Source of the DNA: Enoplolaimus lenunculus
Taxonomy: Eukaryota > Nematoda > Enoplea > Enoplida > Thoracostomopsidae
Length of the DNA: 64,000 bases
Reading direction: 5' to 3'
Assembly (NCBI GenBank): GCA_030248215.1
Contig: JASANG010001679.1
Coordinates: 62,001-126,000 of the forward strand
Shown here in pieces: positions 51,359 through 64,000 of this stretch. Under the pieces are notes generated by a model that was not told the DNA's origin, did no database searches, and saw nothing but the letters and a program-made list of their open reading frames with translations. The translations under genes and the position numbers were made by a program. Each line of letters begins with the position of its first letter. The stretch's first letter is position 1.

Positions 51359-53796
51359 CCTCCCTGATATTCGGTTTTACGGATAATTTATTTTTAACCC
51401 GCCCTCCGCCACTCTTCGCTGCTGATATATATCCTGCATAGCAACTATCCATTGAATTAAACGTTTGTCTTGTATCAAAATCTTGAGCGATAATGCAAGG
51501 TTATACTTAGGAATGTCCTTTCTAAACTAAAGTATGCTTTAACGTCTCCTGGAGTCATTTATGCACATGTTAGGGATAATTGACATTTATGGACTCTAAT
51601 TATGGTTTAAGGACTCTATCAGGGATACGGACTCCAATTGATTGGGTCTCAAAATGGGGACCCTCTCTTATTCGAGTCACTACAGTAGCTGCTTCGAATT
51701 TACAAACAATACTTCAGGTTTACTTGCACAAACTTTTGCACAACCTCACAGTAGGTCAACAACGAACGCAACACATATGTTGTATGCATAAGCGATCCGA
51801 TCGTACGAAGAGCAGTCTAACATATATTTCAACGAACAAACATATACATCTGAATACCCATGATTTACAGTGTGTATGCAAACTGATAGCGAAAATAACG
51901 TAAACGAATAAGCGTTCAAGATAACGGTAATGGGAAACGGATATTGGAAAATATTTCAAAGATATTTCAGTTGTCTGACAATCCAATTAGCCAATGTTAC
52001 TTTAAGGGGCGTAACAGTAGATTAAGCGTATTCCTAAGCCGAAGCCTAAGCCTAAGCGTTGCAAAAATGTGTTCCTAAGCCTAGGCCTAAGCTTAAGCGT
52101 CATGGGCCATGCAATTGAAGTAAGCAAATATTCAGTGTGCTTTCTAATATTAAAAAATTGCGGACGCACCCACCCAAATTTTTCAACATTTTACATGGAT
52201 GCTTGCAGTATACGTACAAGTAACAAATTTACCCGGAGTCATGTTGAGGAAAAACTTTAGAAATTTTGCTTGTTTGTTTATTGTAACAGATTTTAAGAAC
52301 AAAAATAGGATAAAATTTGCATCACACTGCAACTTAACACATTTTTAAACATATAAGTTTACGTTTTCCATATTTCTGCCATCCAAACCACCTACTTTCC
52401 GAGAAAAAAATTGCAGTAAATGCATTCCTGTATTAAATGATATCCAATTGGCAGTGCCGGAGCAGGCAGGGGTGGGAACTCCCCTGTACCTTTATGTGAA
52501 TTACGAAAAGTTTCATCTTTCTTACAAGTAACGGAAACGAATAGTGATCAAAATAACGGAAACGGAAAACCGATATTGAAGTATAAAAATTCAAAGATGT
52601 TTTACTTTTCTCCCAATACAGCTGAGGCAAGCAAATAGTTACCGGACTTTCTACAAATTTTAAAGCAGAACTCGGGGGTACACCGAAATTTTTAAGATTT
52701 TCGATGAATTTTGTCACTTACATTTCATATCGAACAATTACAGTATATCTGTAATGAAAAATCGCGATATAGTTACGTGATTTATAATCGTAAGCGCATA
52801 AAAATAACAGAATTTCCGGTAAATATATAACGGAACCGCACACAGATTTTTACCGGAAATGGATATCCGGTTACACTTTCAAGACTACACCGCTTTAAAT
52901 AACAACTTTACAATTCACGCCTGTATTGTTACTGCTTTTAAAATTTAAAATCATTCTACCAAGTCGCATCCTGTTTGGTCAAATAGGTGTCTCTATATTG
53001 TAATATGATTGTTAAGCTTGGAGCAAGTTACGCAAATATCAAACTGACCTACTTGAAAACGAACATAGTTGAAACTACCAGCGAACATGAGTGCTTAAAA
53101 TGAAATGAAAATTTTAAACTGTGTGGCGGAACTGTATTCATCAGTAAAATAACATGTTTACGCCCCCCAGTATACATTTCAATTTAAATACAGCACAATT
53201 TTAAAATTTAAAATAGTGTATTGTGAACTAAAGATAGCTGCTATTTTGTAGAACGAAAACATACTATAAACACAAAACTAGATTTGGGCTTGAACTATTA
53301 CATTTATATAGACGCTAGGCTTCCGATATTGCGCTACACTTCACAGCACAGCCGCATTTTATTACTGCGAAAATAGCGTAAACGTTAGATCTAACGAATT
53401 GAATATAGGTTTTGAGTTTAAAACGACCAAAGCCAGAAGGAAGGGGGGGGGGGCAGAGAGGCTCAGCTCTCCGTCTAGAAAAAGTTTGGCTTTCCCTAGG
53501 AACTGTTTTAGCTCAGCATGTCAATCTTGTTAAAAACCCACACATACCTCGTCTAGAATTGTTTTAATTGCTTAGCCTGCATCACTGGGTACAAGCCTAG
53601 TTTATATAACTCAAGCAGAAGCGTCTTTTTTACTTTTAGCTATTACATATGAAAGACCGCTGAAGCCCTCATTTAGGCATATCTTTGCTTTGACCGTCCA
53701 GCTGTTTGTGACCACCACAGTGCCTGGTTCACTTGCGTGGTATCATACAGTTTATCATACAGTTTACCACAGTTCAACCTAAAGTATAAGACTAGA

Positions 53797-53931
53797 GGCC
53801 CATGTATAGAACAGGGCCGGATCGTTTTCCGGAGACGCTATAATAGAGTCAGTTTAAGCTTTACAGTAAATTTTTTGCTTATGCTTAGGCTTAGGAATAG
53901 GCTCATCCATACGCTGTTCTATACATGAGCC
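53797..53931 (+). mobile_element. Short MITE with GGCCCATG termini and 8-bp TSD
   Basis: GGCCCATGTATAGAACAGGG faces CTGTTCTATACATGAGCC. The flanks AGACTAGA (53789-53796) and AAACTAGA (53932-53939) agree at 7 of 8 positions. The core is GCTTATGCTTAGGCTTAGG. It is 135 bp long. Confidence 0.7.
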
Positions 53932-54454
53932 AAACTAGAAATGAACCCTAACTGAAAAAAAATTGGCTCAACAACCTGTATCCAGAATGGCCAATTTTGA
54001 CACGACCCACAAAACACGGCGCAGACAAATTTCAGACCTACACAGTTGAAATAAGAAACTACTGCATTTTTATCATGACGGCAACAGTGATTTTAAATAA
54101 AGCGACAATATACGTATGTACGACATTAATTGTTATAAAGCACTATTAAAAATGCCTGTAACACGAGTAAGAATGCCATGATTCGCAAATAACGATAACA
54201 TTATTGCACACACACACACATGTATAACAACCTTCATCCATCAATTAAGCAATGACTTGAGTTGCAACATGTAAAAATAGATAACCGGACAAGAAATTTT
54301 CCCAAGCCAAAACTCGGATCCGGAGCCGGTAATTTTCGACACAAATACACAGAATAACCGGAATACGTGGGTACGGATGCAACTCTAAGAATGACTACTA
54401 TTTTCGTAATTTGCGAATATAGCCAAGATCACAGATTGCAAGAAAGATACGTAC

Positions 54455-54577
54455 ATAACCATTAAGTACAAGACAATTCATGAAACCAAGCAAGGCACAA
54501 AATAAACCAGCAATAACAAACAGTGCAGAATCGTAATATTGTTTACATATAATGCCGGAAGTGTATATAAAGCGAAA
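54455..54577 (-). CDS. Possible transmembrane exon, unidentified
   Basis: The minus strand reads a strongly hydrophobic stretch, SALFVIAGLFCALLGFMNCL, ending at a consensus donor GTACGT (TAT|GTACGT). The length and hydrophobicity suit one membrane helix. The upstream acceptor is poor and no neighbouring exon or family was recognised. Another minus-strand frame near 56630-56730 (PDMFDIALQLFMMCNLKYD) with a GTAAAC donor might belong to the same unknown gene. Confidence 0.22.
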
Positions 54578-56118
54578 GCTTACGTAACTGCACAAATTAC
54601 AACAGCCGAGACCTTAACGCTAACCGGTATATTAAATACAATTTGGTATCTCCAGAGACTGGCGGTGGGTTTTTTTTGCAAAAGGGGCGATGAGACGAAT
54701 TCGAGCCCCCTTTAAATTATTTCGAGGTTGAAAACTAACACGAATCGCTGCACAGACATTTTTTATAATTGTTAGTTACACCCTTGCATTATTAATGCTA
54801 TTTTCCAAAATGGACCTGCTGTAAGCTAAAACTTTATGCTTGAGTCAAAACAATAGTGTCTGGCTTTTCGCTCGCCTTCAAGTTGTACTCACATGATGGA
54901 CGACATGACCATGTTCACGCGCCCACCCGTCTACCATCCATGGGACCTAAAAGAGAACTCGGCAACTGGTTCTATGACGTTTGGTTTTGACGAAACCTGA
55001 ATACATAGGATGCGGCTCTGTGAGTTTTTCTCGGATCGCCACTATTGCAGAATGCAGACGTTTTCAATAACATAACTAGCGATTTTCATCGTATTTGATT
55101 TATTGCAATTTTAATATCTACTTTTTAAAGTATCCAAGGATGTGAAATCGAGATGCGATAAACAACCCTGAAATTGACTATTACTATAAAGTGTGGCGCG
55201 TACTAACATTGCTAGTCCACATATATACCTAATTTTGTAACCGGAACCCCCCTTGAACAACCTGCGTAACCAGCCGCTGTATCCAGATAAAGTTTGAAAC
55301 CATAGCACCTTTTTGCGCTTTGAAATAACCTACTTATAGGTTAATTCCCAAATCAGCTGATACCAAAGGTCTCTTGTTTGTGTTCACACTATAAAACTTT
55401 ATATATTACCCGTCCCTCACATAGCTTTCGTAAGCAATTCGTACCGTTACCATACTCGTCAAACCTATATTATATATACTTTACATTCAACTATACCTCT
55501 GTCACTATATTGGTGTATATATATACTTACTTTGCTTTGAATCTGTAATTCAATGCCTAGATACCGAATAACAAGCACAGCATACTGTATGCTACTGCTA
55601 AAAATATCACAAGCCATCAGCCAACACAATTATAATATGCTCAAAACTTATACATAAAACCATTCAAAACAGTCTGCCGAACACAAAATCTGTGAGACTC
55701 ACGAACGCCCGTCAAATGTAACCGCAAGATTAACAACAAACTTTGGTTGAAAGTGAAAATCTTGCAAGTAAAGTGCAAACAGCAATTTGCTTCCACCTAC
55801 GGCAGAAAACGACAAGATCAGCGGTCGTGACAGAAAATCGACTCCGGCGCCAGCCAGTAACCGTTTCGCCAAAAGTTCTGCCAATTCCGAATATGAAAAC
55901 TTTCAGGATTTTTGAGACGGCCTTGAGTCTGTCTCTTTTAAAAGCAGCCAAATCCTTGTTCGTAGCTGACGACAGACAAAAACATAAACTTTCACTAAGA
56001 CAAAATATAAACCTACAAATTTATGTTAACATCTCAAAATTTTGAAAACGTGGTCGACATGTAGAATATCCGCTTTGAAGTGTCACCGTGACTAGCCACC
56101 GCTGCAACGACTTCTGAT

Positions 56119-56468
56119 TAGGGATGCGCCGATGCCTATTCCAACTTTAGTACACCATGCTTAATAAACAGATTGGATACTACATTACATCATTATGTGA
56201 AGACTTAAACCCTAACCAACATAAACGAATATAATTTTATAAGAACGGTTCATTTCAATTAATTTTTTCAAACACATCCGCAAGAGAGGTAACAGTTTTG
56301 TTGACCAGACACACTGATATGCGCCCAGAAATGAAACTGATAGCATTTCAACTGACTGTTATGTGCAAAAAGTATTGGCGAAGAATCGGCAATTTTTTTG
56401 CAGTGCCGATACCGATACTCATGAAAACTGCCGATTATTACCGATGCCGATTAATCGGTACATCTCTA
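56119..56468 (+). mobile_element. hAT-like MITE, CCGATA family, with 8-bp TSD
   Basis: It starts TAGGGATGCGCCGATGCC and ends CGATTAATCGGTACATCTCTA. The flanks CTTCTGAT (56111-56118) and CATCTGAT (56469-56476) agree at 7 of 8 positions. The 350-bp body contains AACAGATTGGATAC and CAGACACACTGATATG, shared with the fragments at 553, 6272 and 35160. Confidence 0.7.
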
Positions 56469-56985
56469 CATCTGATGGGTTAAAAATGACATAAACGGAT
56501 ATGGTGTCACACGATAGGCCCATTTTACGCCGCACGCATTATAGCTAAACAACCGAATACGTACTATATCGGGCAGTGAATAGTTTTGTAACGTACTTTT
56601 TCTTCTAGCAGCAAGCAGTAGGCGAGTTTACCAGACACTTATATACGTCGTATTTGAGGTTGCACATCATAAACAACTGCAAAGCAATATCGAACATATC
56701 AGGGTAAACAAGTATACTTTTACCGACAACAATCATATGCGCGCCTGATAAACAATTAAGACAACGCTTTACCATCTTGAGTAAAATAATCAATATATAC
56801 ACAATATGCATCACACACACATTGTATTTTTATCTTAACCGTAATACCACAGAAATGTTCAAAAAAGCCGCATAAGTTTCCAACCATATTCGAATTGTTT
56901 GGAATGAAACAAAATCTCTCATGCTTAAACCTTTCTTTGATCGTTTTAGGCTAAAAAAACTCTCGGGCCGGCAATCCATGCAAAC

Positions 56986-57408
56986 GAGGGTGCCACCGGA
57001 ATTACAATTTACCGGAACCGGAACCAGAATTTGAAAAAATTACAGGAAACGGAACCGGAAAATGAAAAATACATGCCACCAGAAAATTCATTTTAACAGT
57101 CTTTTTTGCAATATTATTGGTGAAAGAACCCTAGTTGGAGATAGGAGTTGGAGATAGGTATTCACTTTATCTGCTGTATTTTACATTTTCAGAATCCACG
57201 GAAGCGAAGTCTACCTCCGATGGTTTATTTTCGGCGAAGGTTTATATACTGTACGAATGAAATCTGTTTAAGTTTTATCGTCATTTTTAGGAAAATATCT
57301 TAATTTCCAACATATCAAATTTTAATACCGGAATTTTTAATTCCGGTAAAAATTTACTGGAACCGAAAGGTGAAAAAATGCCGGAACCGGAATTCCGGTT
57401 GCACCATG
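56986..57408 (-). mobile_element. hAT-like MITE, CCGGAA family, long subfamily
   Basis: It runs from GAGGGTGCCACCGGAATTAC to GGAATTCCGGTTGCACCATG. The flanks ATGCAAAC (56978-56985) and GTGCAAAC (57409-57416) agree at 7 of 8 positions. The body, with AATATTATTGGTGAAA and ATGGTTTATTTTCGGCGA, is shared with the copy at 57633-58043. Confidence 0.7.
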
Positions 57409-57632
57409 GTGCAAACTTACTACTTCTTAGAATGATTTAAAATATGTATGCGCATAAACGACATTGAGAAAAACAAACACAACAACCAGAAATAACGAGT
57501 GCACAAACACACTAAGATAGATTACAACCAACCAATATGTGTAATTTTTAAAACAAACTACAAAATATAACGGGATAAAATCAACATATTTAATATATCA
57601 CATAAATATAGTAAAGACATAGGTATATATAT

Positions 57633-58043
57633 CAGAGTGCAACCGGAATTATAATTTACCGTAACCGGAATTTGAAAAAATTACCGGAAACGGAACCGGA
57701 AAATGAAAAATACATGTCACCGAAAAAGTAATTTTAATTTTGTTTTTGCAATATTATTGGTGAAATAACCCTTCTTTGATAGCTATTCACTTTATCTGCT
57801 ATATTTTAGATTTTAATAATCCACGGAAGCGAAATCTACCTTCCATGGTTTATTTTCGGCGATTGTCCACGGTTTATATACTATACGAATGAAATCTATT
57901 AAATTTTTATCTTCATTTTTAGAAAATATCTCAATTTCCACCTACCAAGTGTTAATACCGGAATTTTTATTCCGGTAAAAATTTAACGGAACCCGAACCG
58001 GAAGGTGAAAAAACGCCGGAACCGAAATTCCTGTTGCACCCTG
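57633..58043 (-). mobile_element. hAT-like MITE, CCGGAA family, long subfamily
   Basis: It runs from CAGAGTGCAACCGGAATTAT to CTGTTGCACCCTG. ATATATAT is present on both sides (57625-57632 and 58044-58051), which is consistent with a duplication but low complexity. It is a close relative of 56986-57408, only 224 bases away. Confidence 0.7.
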
Positions 58044-58680
58044 ATATATATACATATATATCAATAATAACAAAAGTAAATTATGTCCATTTTGCACAAG
58101 AGTACACAACAGAGTATCATCGACACTTGGCAACAACAATACTAACAATAAATAAATTAAAACACTTCAAACAGCATAATAAATATCATAAAAGCAAAAG
58201 TGAATACTCCTGGATAAAAGTATACAGTGGGCACTTTTTGTGTTTTTTGGCTTGTCCTGGTTTGTACTGTGCTGAATGCTACTTGAAAACCTTTCTCGCC
58301 CAACGCAAAATACGACAAGCTACACAAATTATTGTATTCCGCATTAAAAACGCATTATTATTGGTACATACAACCAATGTTATTAAATACACCAAGACAT
58401 ACATTTACACACATTTGAAAATCTATAAACTTAGGACGTACACACGACCGCAACGAATGATGCCAACGAATTTCAAAGCTTCGTTGTCAACACTGTAACG
58501 GGGGGTGAACGAGGAAAGCTTAGCGGTCAAATTTCCATTTTATGGTTTTTGTCAAGTGGCACTATAGTAACTTTTTCAATTGGCAATACAATAACACTTT
58601 CAAAATTTTTATAAAACTTAACCCCCTTTCCAAAATCCTGGCTCCACCAATGTTCACCGTACTTACCCCCTGTTTTCTGA

Positions 58681-61600
58681 TCAACTATGCTTACTTCCAT
58701 AGCTTCCCGGCGGTGGCTTATACAACTCAGGCAAGAATTGAACCTGAAACGAAGTGAACGCGTACTTTGACTGGCCTTCAATATTCTTCGCACAATTTCG
58801 CAGACGAGTTCCATTCGCTCGCAAGTCCGCCAGTGTTGCCGGCAAGCGCGAGTGCGGAAGATCAAAATGCAACATCAACTGGTGACATTCGGCGAGCGTT
58901 ACAGCCATCGACGAACGATCTTTGCCCGATTTGCAACAGATTATTTGTGATGCACCCCCTCCAGTTGCAAACAGTCTTGCGAGCCGTCCTGCCAAATGAA
59001 GTACCTCAGTGTTTTTAGGAATGCGCCGTGAGGCCTCATCGGCGAGCTGTGCTAAAAGTTGCCGTACCAGCGGAATATTTAGCTCGTCACGGTCGCGAAG
59101 AAACGGTCCTGCCATCTCAGGCAACCCTGCGGACCCAATAGCAACGGAACTGGGACGACGGGATACGCACTCAGTCGTGGTCAGCGCAGGTTTCGCTTCA
59201 TAGCTAAGGCGTTTAATTACTGTTGTATGCGTTACAGAACCGTCCGATGCAGGACTCTGCGATCCGACAGTTATACTTTGGAGTTGAATAGATTTTGACC
59301 GTACCCCAACAGCTGATAAGTTAGCTAAAGCCGAATGGCTACCAGTACAAGAACTACTTGCCAGTGAAGCTGAGGAACATTCTGTGTCAGCATACCAATC
59401 AATAACACATTGTGCGTATTCTGTTAGTGCTTCAGCAGACAGTTGGTTTACGCTTAATTCTAACGATACATCACCAAATGTGGACGCCATTGATTGTTTT
59501 TCGTTTATTCCGACCGAAAACAGAATGGGAGTGATTTTCAAAGGATTCCCGGATTGCATCGAAGGCGGTAAACTGTCGTAGACACTGGACGGTACAGGTA
59601 GAGATACTCGATAGCTGGCCGGATTTCCCTCAATCACCGGGATACAACTGCCAACAGAGAAGCTTCTGACAATCTGTAACAAATAAATTATTGCATTCAC
59701 CGTTACCCGTATTCTTAAATATCCAACTTCAATGTATATTTTCAGAACATCACACACCTACGCTATTATAGTTCAACGTTTTCCAGTACCGGAGCACATT
59801 AAAAGTCCAATATACAACTTCGAATTACAATTTTTGTTTGTATACCTGGCACTTTTCATTAAACTTTCCCGCGTTTTAAGCCTGAATAATATGGTTTCAA
59901 AATTTATTTCTGGACATTTGCGGCAACTTTTACAGCTTATCAGCAACAGTAGGATGGGAGAGAATGTGTAAAGAGAGTTCTTTTAAAATAGTGATTTAAC
60001 GCTTCTGCAGTCAAACATCTAAAACAAATTTTTCGTTAGCAGTTATTTTTACTATCCGGTGTAGGCACTGGTAGGAGATCAGGTAAAAATTTCATTTTCC
60101 ACATTCGTTTCCGGTACATTTTAACTCCGGTATATTCCATGATATAATCGATTGAGCCTACCTTAATCACAGTTCTAGATTTGACCAATTCAACGGCGTC
60201 AATCAAATCTTCAAGCATGCCTCGTTCTTCGCGAAAACAACTAAGCAAACTGCTAATCACAACCAAAAAGCCAGATCGTTCAACAATTTTATGCGCAGCG
60301 TTTCGGGTCGACGATGTGCGTCTACGCGCTGTTGCCGGCGCAGACATTTTGCGCTGTGCAGGGGTAACAGACGCCCCTCTCTTAGGTTCATCAACTTGAG
60401 TCAAGGTTTTTCCAACACCTGACTCCATCACATCACTTGCGGCATCTGGCGACAACCACAAATTTGACGCGATGCCTAAAATATAATGTATATATCTTAA
60501 ATTCAAGACCGTAGTTAGCATCTGGGAAACGGCGCTCGTTTTATAGCAATTTTGAATGGGGGCTGCTTGTGTTACCAACTGAAAAAGTTCCTAACAATCT
60601 TTGGGCCATAGTCTCAAAATGGAAATGAGTGTTTTGAGTTTTAAACCTGGCTAGCTATGCCCTTGCTTGCACTTTTGCTTTGACGTTAAATCATGTTATT
60701 GTGTCGTGCGCTCGGTTCCTTTTCATCTGAGCAAAAGCAAAAAATGTCTAAACCGCAAGCAACTGGCAACAGACCAAATACCAATCGTTAGAACTAAATT
60801 TCGACTAAATAGCTATAAATACAAAACGGTTCTACTGTGATATATGCAAGACAGCATTAACAGACAAACGGCTCCTGTCAAGTATTAGGGACAGGCCCAC
60901 TTTAAATTAAGCGGCTCTGGGGGACTTGAATACTGGAACAAAAATTAACACAGGCCAAAAGAACTACTATACATTACATTCCAAACACTTGGGCACTTAG
61001 TTTCATTTTTCCATTTACGTAATCTCAATATTCACTCTAATTGAATAACGATAAACTTACTTGATACAACGCACGCCAATAACTGCGAGTATACACAGTC
61101 TTCGCGATATTCTGCGCGAAAAAATTGATGCATCAAACCATGCGGAAAAGCCAAACCAGGATACGAGCCGGAAGCGCTCTGAGATACTTGGTTTGGCACC
61201 CCGAACGGACCAGAGCCCACAGCGCCACTCAATTCGACCAAATATCGATAATTCCACGCGTCAGTAAGAGTGCAACCCAACTTTTCTAAACTCGCAATCA
61301 CAATGAACGTTGTTCTTCTTAAATCAAGTATCCATGTGTCGAGCATTGAATTTCTGCTGCATGCAGTTGAATTTTCATTCACTCGCTCGTTTCTATCGCC
61401 GTCATTTTGGCCACTTTTACTCGTATCAGACTTGTCTCGGTCTAAGCCATCACAATGATCGCTGGAATTCAAGATCGAACGCCCCGGTTTCGCACAACTG
61501 TCGTTCTTGTCAAATTCAATGCTTTCTACGCCACTACAAATCTCGACAGTTTTGGTGCTATGATTAGGCTCAACATCAAACAATTGGCATCGTTGTTGCT

Positions 61601-64000
61601 GCTCAAGATTATTAACTTTCGCCAAAACGCACGCCATTAGTGCTTCAAGCTCAATGAATTGGGTATCAAGCGAGTCTAATTCAAAGCGTGGGCTGGTTGT
61701 TGGCGAACAGTTACCATTTGCTGTAGTAGTGGACCCGGCCAAAGCACCGGTGGACTTCATGCCCAAAATACGATCATTTCTGGGGGTCGAATTCACATCT
61801 TTGTCTGTTGTGCCGCTGTTGTGTCTGTTTTCGTTCGGACAAGAACGATAGTTTTCAAATGCCGTCACTAGCAAATCTACCTGTAACACGGTTAAACATA
61901 TAATAAAATAATGGTTCACCCACGTAATACTTTATGCGAATCTGTGTAAAATTGAGGTCTGTTTGGTTAGGAATGAGCATAAACGTCATTTTAATATCAT
62001 CCGTGAACCAAACGTCTTTCAAAAGGCTGTCCAAAATTCCGTACCTAAAAAGCTGCACACACTCATTAAACAAATTTTCACGGCAGCAAAATTTACTTCA
62101 TTTGCAAGGCATTGTTTATCACCGAATGATTTCAATTGAGCCAGTATATCCCACAGTTCGGCAAGCATTTTATCTAGAAACATCGCATCGACACGTGATG
62201 ATGATGTACTCGTATGTTTCATCACTTGAGCCTGAAATATAAATCATTCGAAAGATTGATAAAATAATTTCAATTGTTTACAAAAAAATTCAAACTACAA
62301 ATGCCACAGCTGTAATATTATCAAGATAAGACTATGCAATGTGTACAGATCAGAGACATACCAGCTATTCTATAACGTTTATTTGCCTATCGAGCAACTG
62401 TGCTGACACAGTAAATATATAAAGATATGTATACTACAAAAGCAGAAGCACTAGTCTTTTTCGAGCCAAAATAAAAATTCTATAAGGCTACGCTGAAAAA
62501 GCGTAATTATTAATTTGGGTATAGCTCATGTTGACTTTAACGTATATTCACAATCCAACATGAAGAAATACATGCAAATTAAAGTTTTCTATAAACGCCT
62601 TAAAACTCTGACTGCCCAATACCTTTAAATACGCCAACCGCTGCATAAGTTCATTTAGTTCGCTCCATGCTGCCCAATAAGCTTCTGACGGAGTTGGTGT
62701 GACCTCGAGTTTTGTTTTTTCGCTCAAAATCTGTAAACAAGAAAATCGTGAGTCCCTATTATGAATATGGTTACATACACATTTGCGCTAAAACAAATTG
62801 TTGCATACGAAAATCTCTATAAAGAACACGGAATTCCAAATTAAAATAAAAATTTTCCGAATCGTTACACAATTACGTGAGTGCCGTGAATATTTACTAA
62901 CGCGGCTTAAGTCTGTAACAGTAAAACTAATAGTTGATGATCACTTTTACACAAAAATATGCAATTGGATACCATTGACGGCATGCTACAACCGGAATTA
63001 CAATTTACCGGAACCGGAATTTGAAAAAATTCCCGGAAACGGAACCTGAAGATGAAAATATATGACACCGAAAAATCCATTTTTATTTTTTGCAATATTA
63101 TTGGCGAAATAACCCTTTTATTTTTCTGTTTAAGAACATGTAATAAAATCGCATATGTTCTAAAAATTTAACTGTTTGTGAAAAATTTCGGGATGAGGGC
63201 AACTCCCCCCTGTGTCCGTACTGCTGGATACATTTATATGTAGAAAATAATGTACCCCCTGCATGTTGCTATTTATTCGTGCCCACCCAGTTCTGGGAGT
63301 GTACAGCTGATCGACTGTCTGCCTTTTGCATTCTACACGTAAGCATAATGAGCATTAGTTGCTTCGGATATTTTAGGAAGGTAAATATTGTGAGCACTAT
63401 TGTGTAATCAAATCACACCCAATCAAGGGGTCGACCAAAACCTCAACACGTGACTAAGCATTTCAAACCAAACAAATGGCCGTAGCTGCATACTGTTGTC
63501 TAAGAGTTATCATCTACTATTGGTAAAAATGGTATTTTAAAAACATACAGCGCTCAAAGTTTCTCGTATCGATTTCAAGCCTCCTTCTTTATACCCGATA
63601 TGGTAGGCGCTTGGTACACCGCATGTAAAATAATCCCATGTACGCGGGTTCGATACGCTTGCAATTCGAGGAGAATTCTCTTCAATAAACGAACATTCAT
63701 CGTCTGTTTGCAATTTGTCAATATCTTCATCCGAGCCGCTAGGCCACCACGCCCGTAGCGACTGCAGATGCAAATTAGCGGGAACAAACTCAAGCCCTAT
63801 AATGTAATAGGCACGTAAAACAGCTAATATTCATTGTTCGACACAAGTCTCACCAGTTTAATAAAACTCACTTTGCTTTTAATTTCCTAAAGAACTTAAT
63901 TATAAAACAAATGTTCACAAAATACATTAACCACATCCGTTTTGTATGCATACCTAAAATTCTAAGCAATACTTTCACTAAATCTGCATAGAACTTTGAC
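58681..64000 (-). CDS. INPP4A: Inositol polyphosphate 4-phosphatase (INPP4), 3' part
   Basis: The INPP4 family removes the 4-phosphate of PI(3,4)P2 to give PI(3)P. Minus-strand exons: >64000-63954, 63796-63549, 62730-62623, 62231-62097, 61880-61061, 60475-60162, 59673-58681, all phase-consistent. Segments recognised are LEFVPANLHLQSLRAWW and TCGVPSAYHIGYKEGGLKS (early conserved region), PLKITPILFSVGINEKQS, and the catalytic CCKSGKDRSS, a CX5R loop at about 58909-58938. These are followed by GTRLRNCAKNI, SKYAFTSFQ and YKPPPGSYG at the C-terminus. The 820-bp exon 61880-61061 carries a Ser/Asn-rich insert. The 5' exons lie beyond the right edge. At the end, GGAA|GTAAGC is a good donor 13 bases before the in-frame TGA, so either the protein ends SKHS or one more short exon follows. 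The A versus B paralogue label is nominal. Confidence 0.94.
62985..63120 (-). repeat. CCGGAA-family MITE fragment in INPP4 intron
   Basis: CTACAACCGGAATTACAATT and CCGGAACCGGAATTTG followed by GCAATATTATTGGCGAAATA match the left half of the long CCGGAA subfamily (56986 and 57633). It stops near 63120 without a second terminus. Confidence 0.55.

Larger units (their letters stand above)
49223..54454. other. Repeat-rich interval; no gene recognised
   Basis: Apart from the listed MITEs I see a CCGGATAT-family remnant (about 49680-50230), a CCGGAG-word stretch (50500-50545), an inverted copy of the GAGTCCATAAATG repeat (51510-51680), CTTAGGCTTAGG-type words (49350-49410, 52010-52105), a CCGGATAT-related copy at 52520-52885 ending GGATATCCGGTTACAC, and a G-run at 53442-53453. 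No exon with protein similarity was found. Confidence 0.4.
54578..58680. other. Interval before INPP4; MITEs, no gene recognised
   Basis: Besides the three whole MITEs listed, a minus-strand frame at about 55800-55960 (KDLAAFKRDRLKAVSKILKV) has exon-like composition but no identifiable family. The part from about 58050 to 58680 may include the INPP4 3' UTR. No AATAAA was found on the minus strand close to the stop. Confidence 0.35.

Noticed and set aside
52433-52717. 94-residue minus-strand ORF with FGVPPSSALKF
   Set aside because: The same text recurs in the CCGGATAT-related repeats at 26980-27340 and 43690-43915, so it is repeat sequence and not a gene.
58034-58498. 154-residue plus-strand ORF
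   Set aside because: It begins inside a MITE end and continues through AT-rich DNA with low-complexity Lys/Tyr/Thr content. No family or splice signal supports it. The space is more likely INPP4 3' UTR or intergenic DNA.

Overview
This window is nuclear DNA from an animal. It is AT-rich and intron-rich, and the spaces between exons are packed with short DNA-transposon derivatives. Five protein-coding genes can be assembled exon by exon with phase-compatible splice sites: nucleoporin NUP153 (+, 5160-22066, 5' exons missing), TMEM50 (-, 27873-30673, complete), a group-I nucleoside diphosphate kinase (+, 40398-42388, complete), an ISOC2-like isochorismatase-domain protein (+, 46800-49222, complete) and inositol polyphosphate 4-phosphatase INPP4 (-, 58681 to the right edge, 3' part only). 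All five are conserved housekeeping or signalling genes of animals. I cannot place the organism below Metazoa from sequence alone.

Layout. 1-5159: left edge and a large block of a tandem-repeat-bearing, Helentron-like element. 5160-22066: NUP153, about 16 visible exons including 31- and 36-bp micro-exons, four RanBP2-type zinc fingers and a single 2-kb FG-repeat exon. 22067-27872: 3' UTR, then gene-poor repeat DNA. 27873-30673: TMEM50 in six exons. 30674-40397: a long repeat-rich gap with nested MITEs, a 2-kb hAT-like TIR element and a hAT transposase remnant. 40398-42388: NDPK in three exons. 42389-46799: repeats, including a 21-bp GC-rich minisatellite. 46800-49222: the ISOC2-like gene in three exons with a fold-back element in its second intron. 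49223-58680: repeats and one unassigned possible transmembrane exon. 58681-64000: INPP4.

The genes are not an operon and do not act in one pathway. The most distinctive feature of the window is its MITE population. Several families have hAT-like termini and 8-bp target-site duplications that can be read directly. Each family has subterminal sequence built from its own short reiterated word beginning CCG (CCGGAA, CCGGATAT, CCGAGA, CCGATA/G, CCGAATCC). A second notable element group carries inverted subterminal repeats, a 3' hairpin with a CTGG end and about 150-bp internal tandem units, as in non-autonomous Helentrons. No LTR element, Polinton, CRISPR array, rRNA gene or convincing functional tRNA gene was seen.
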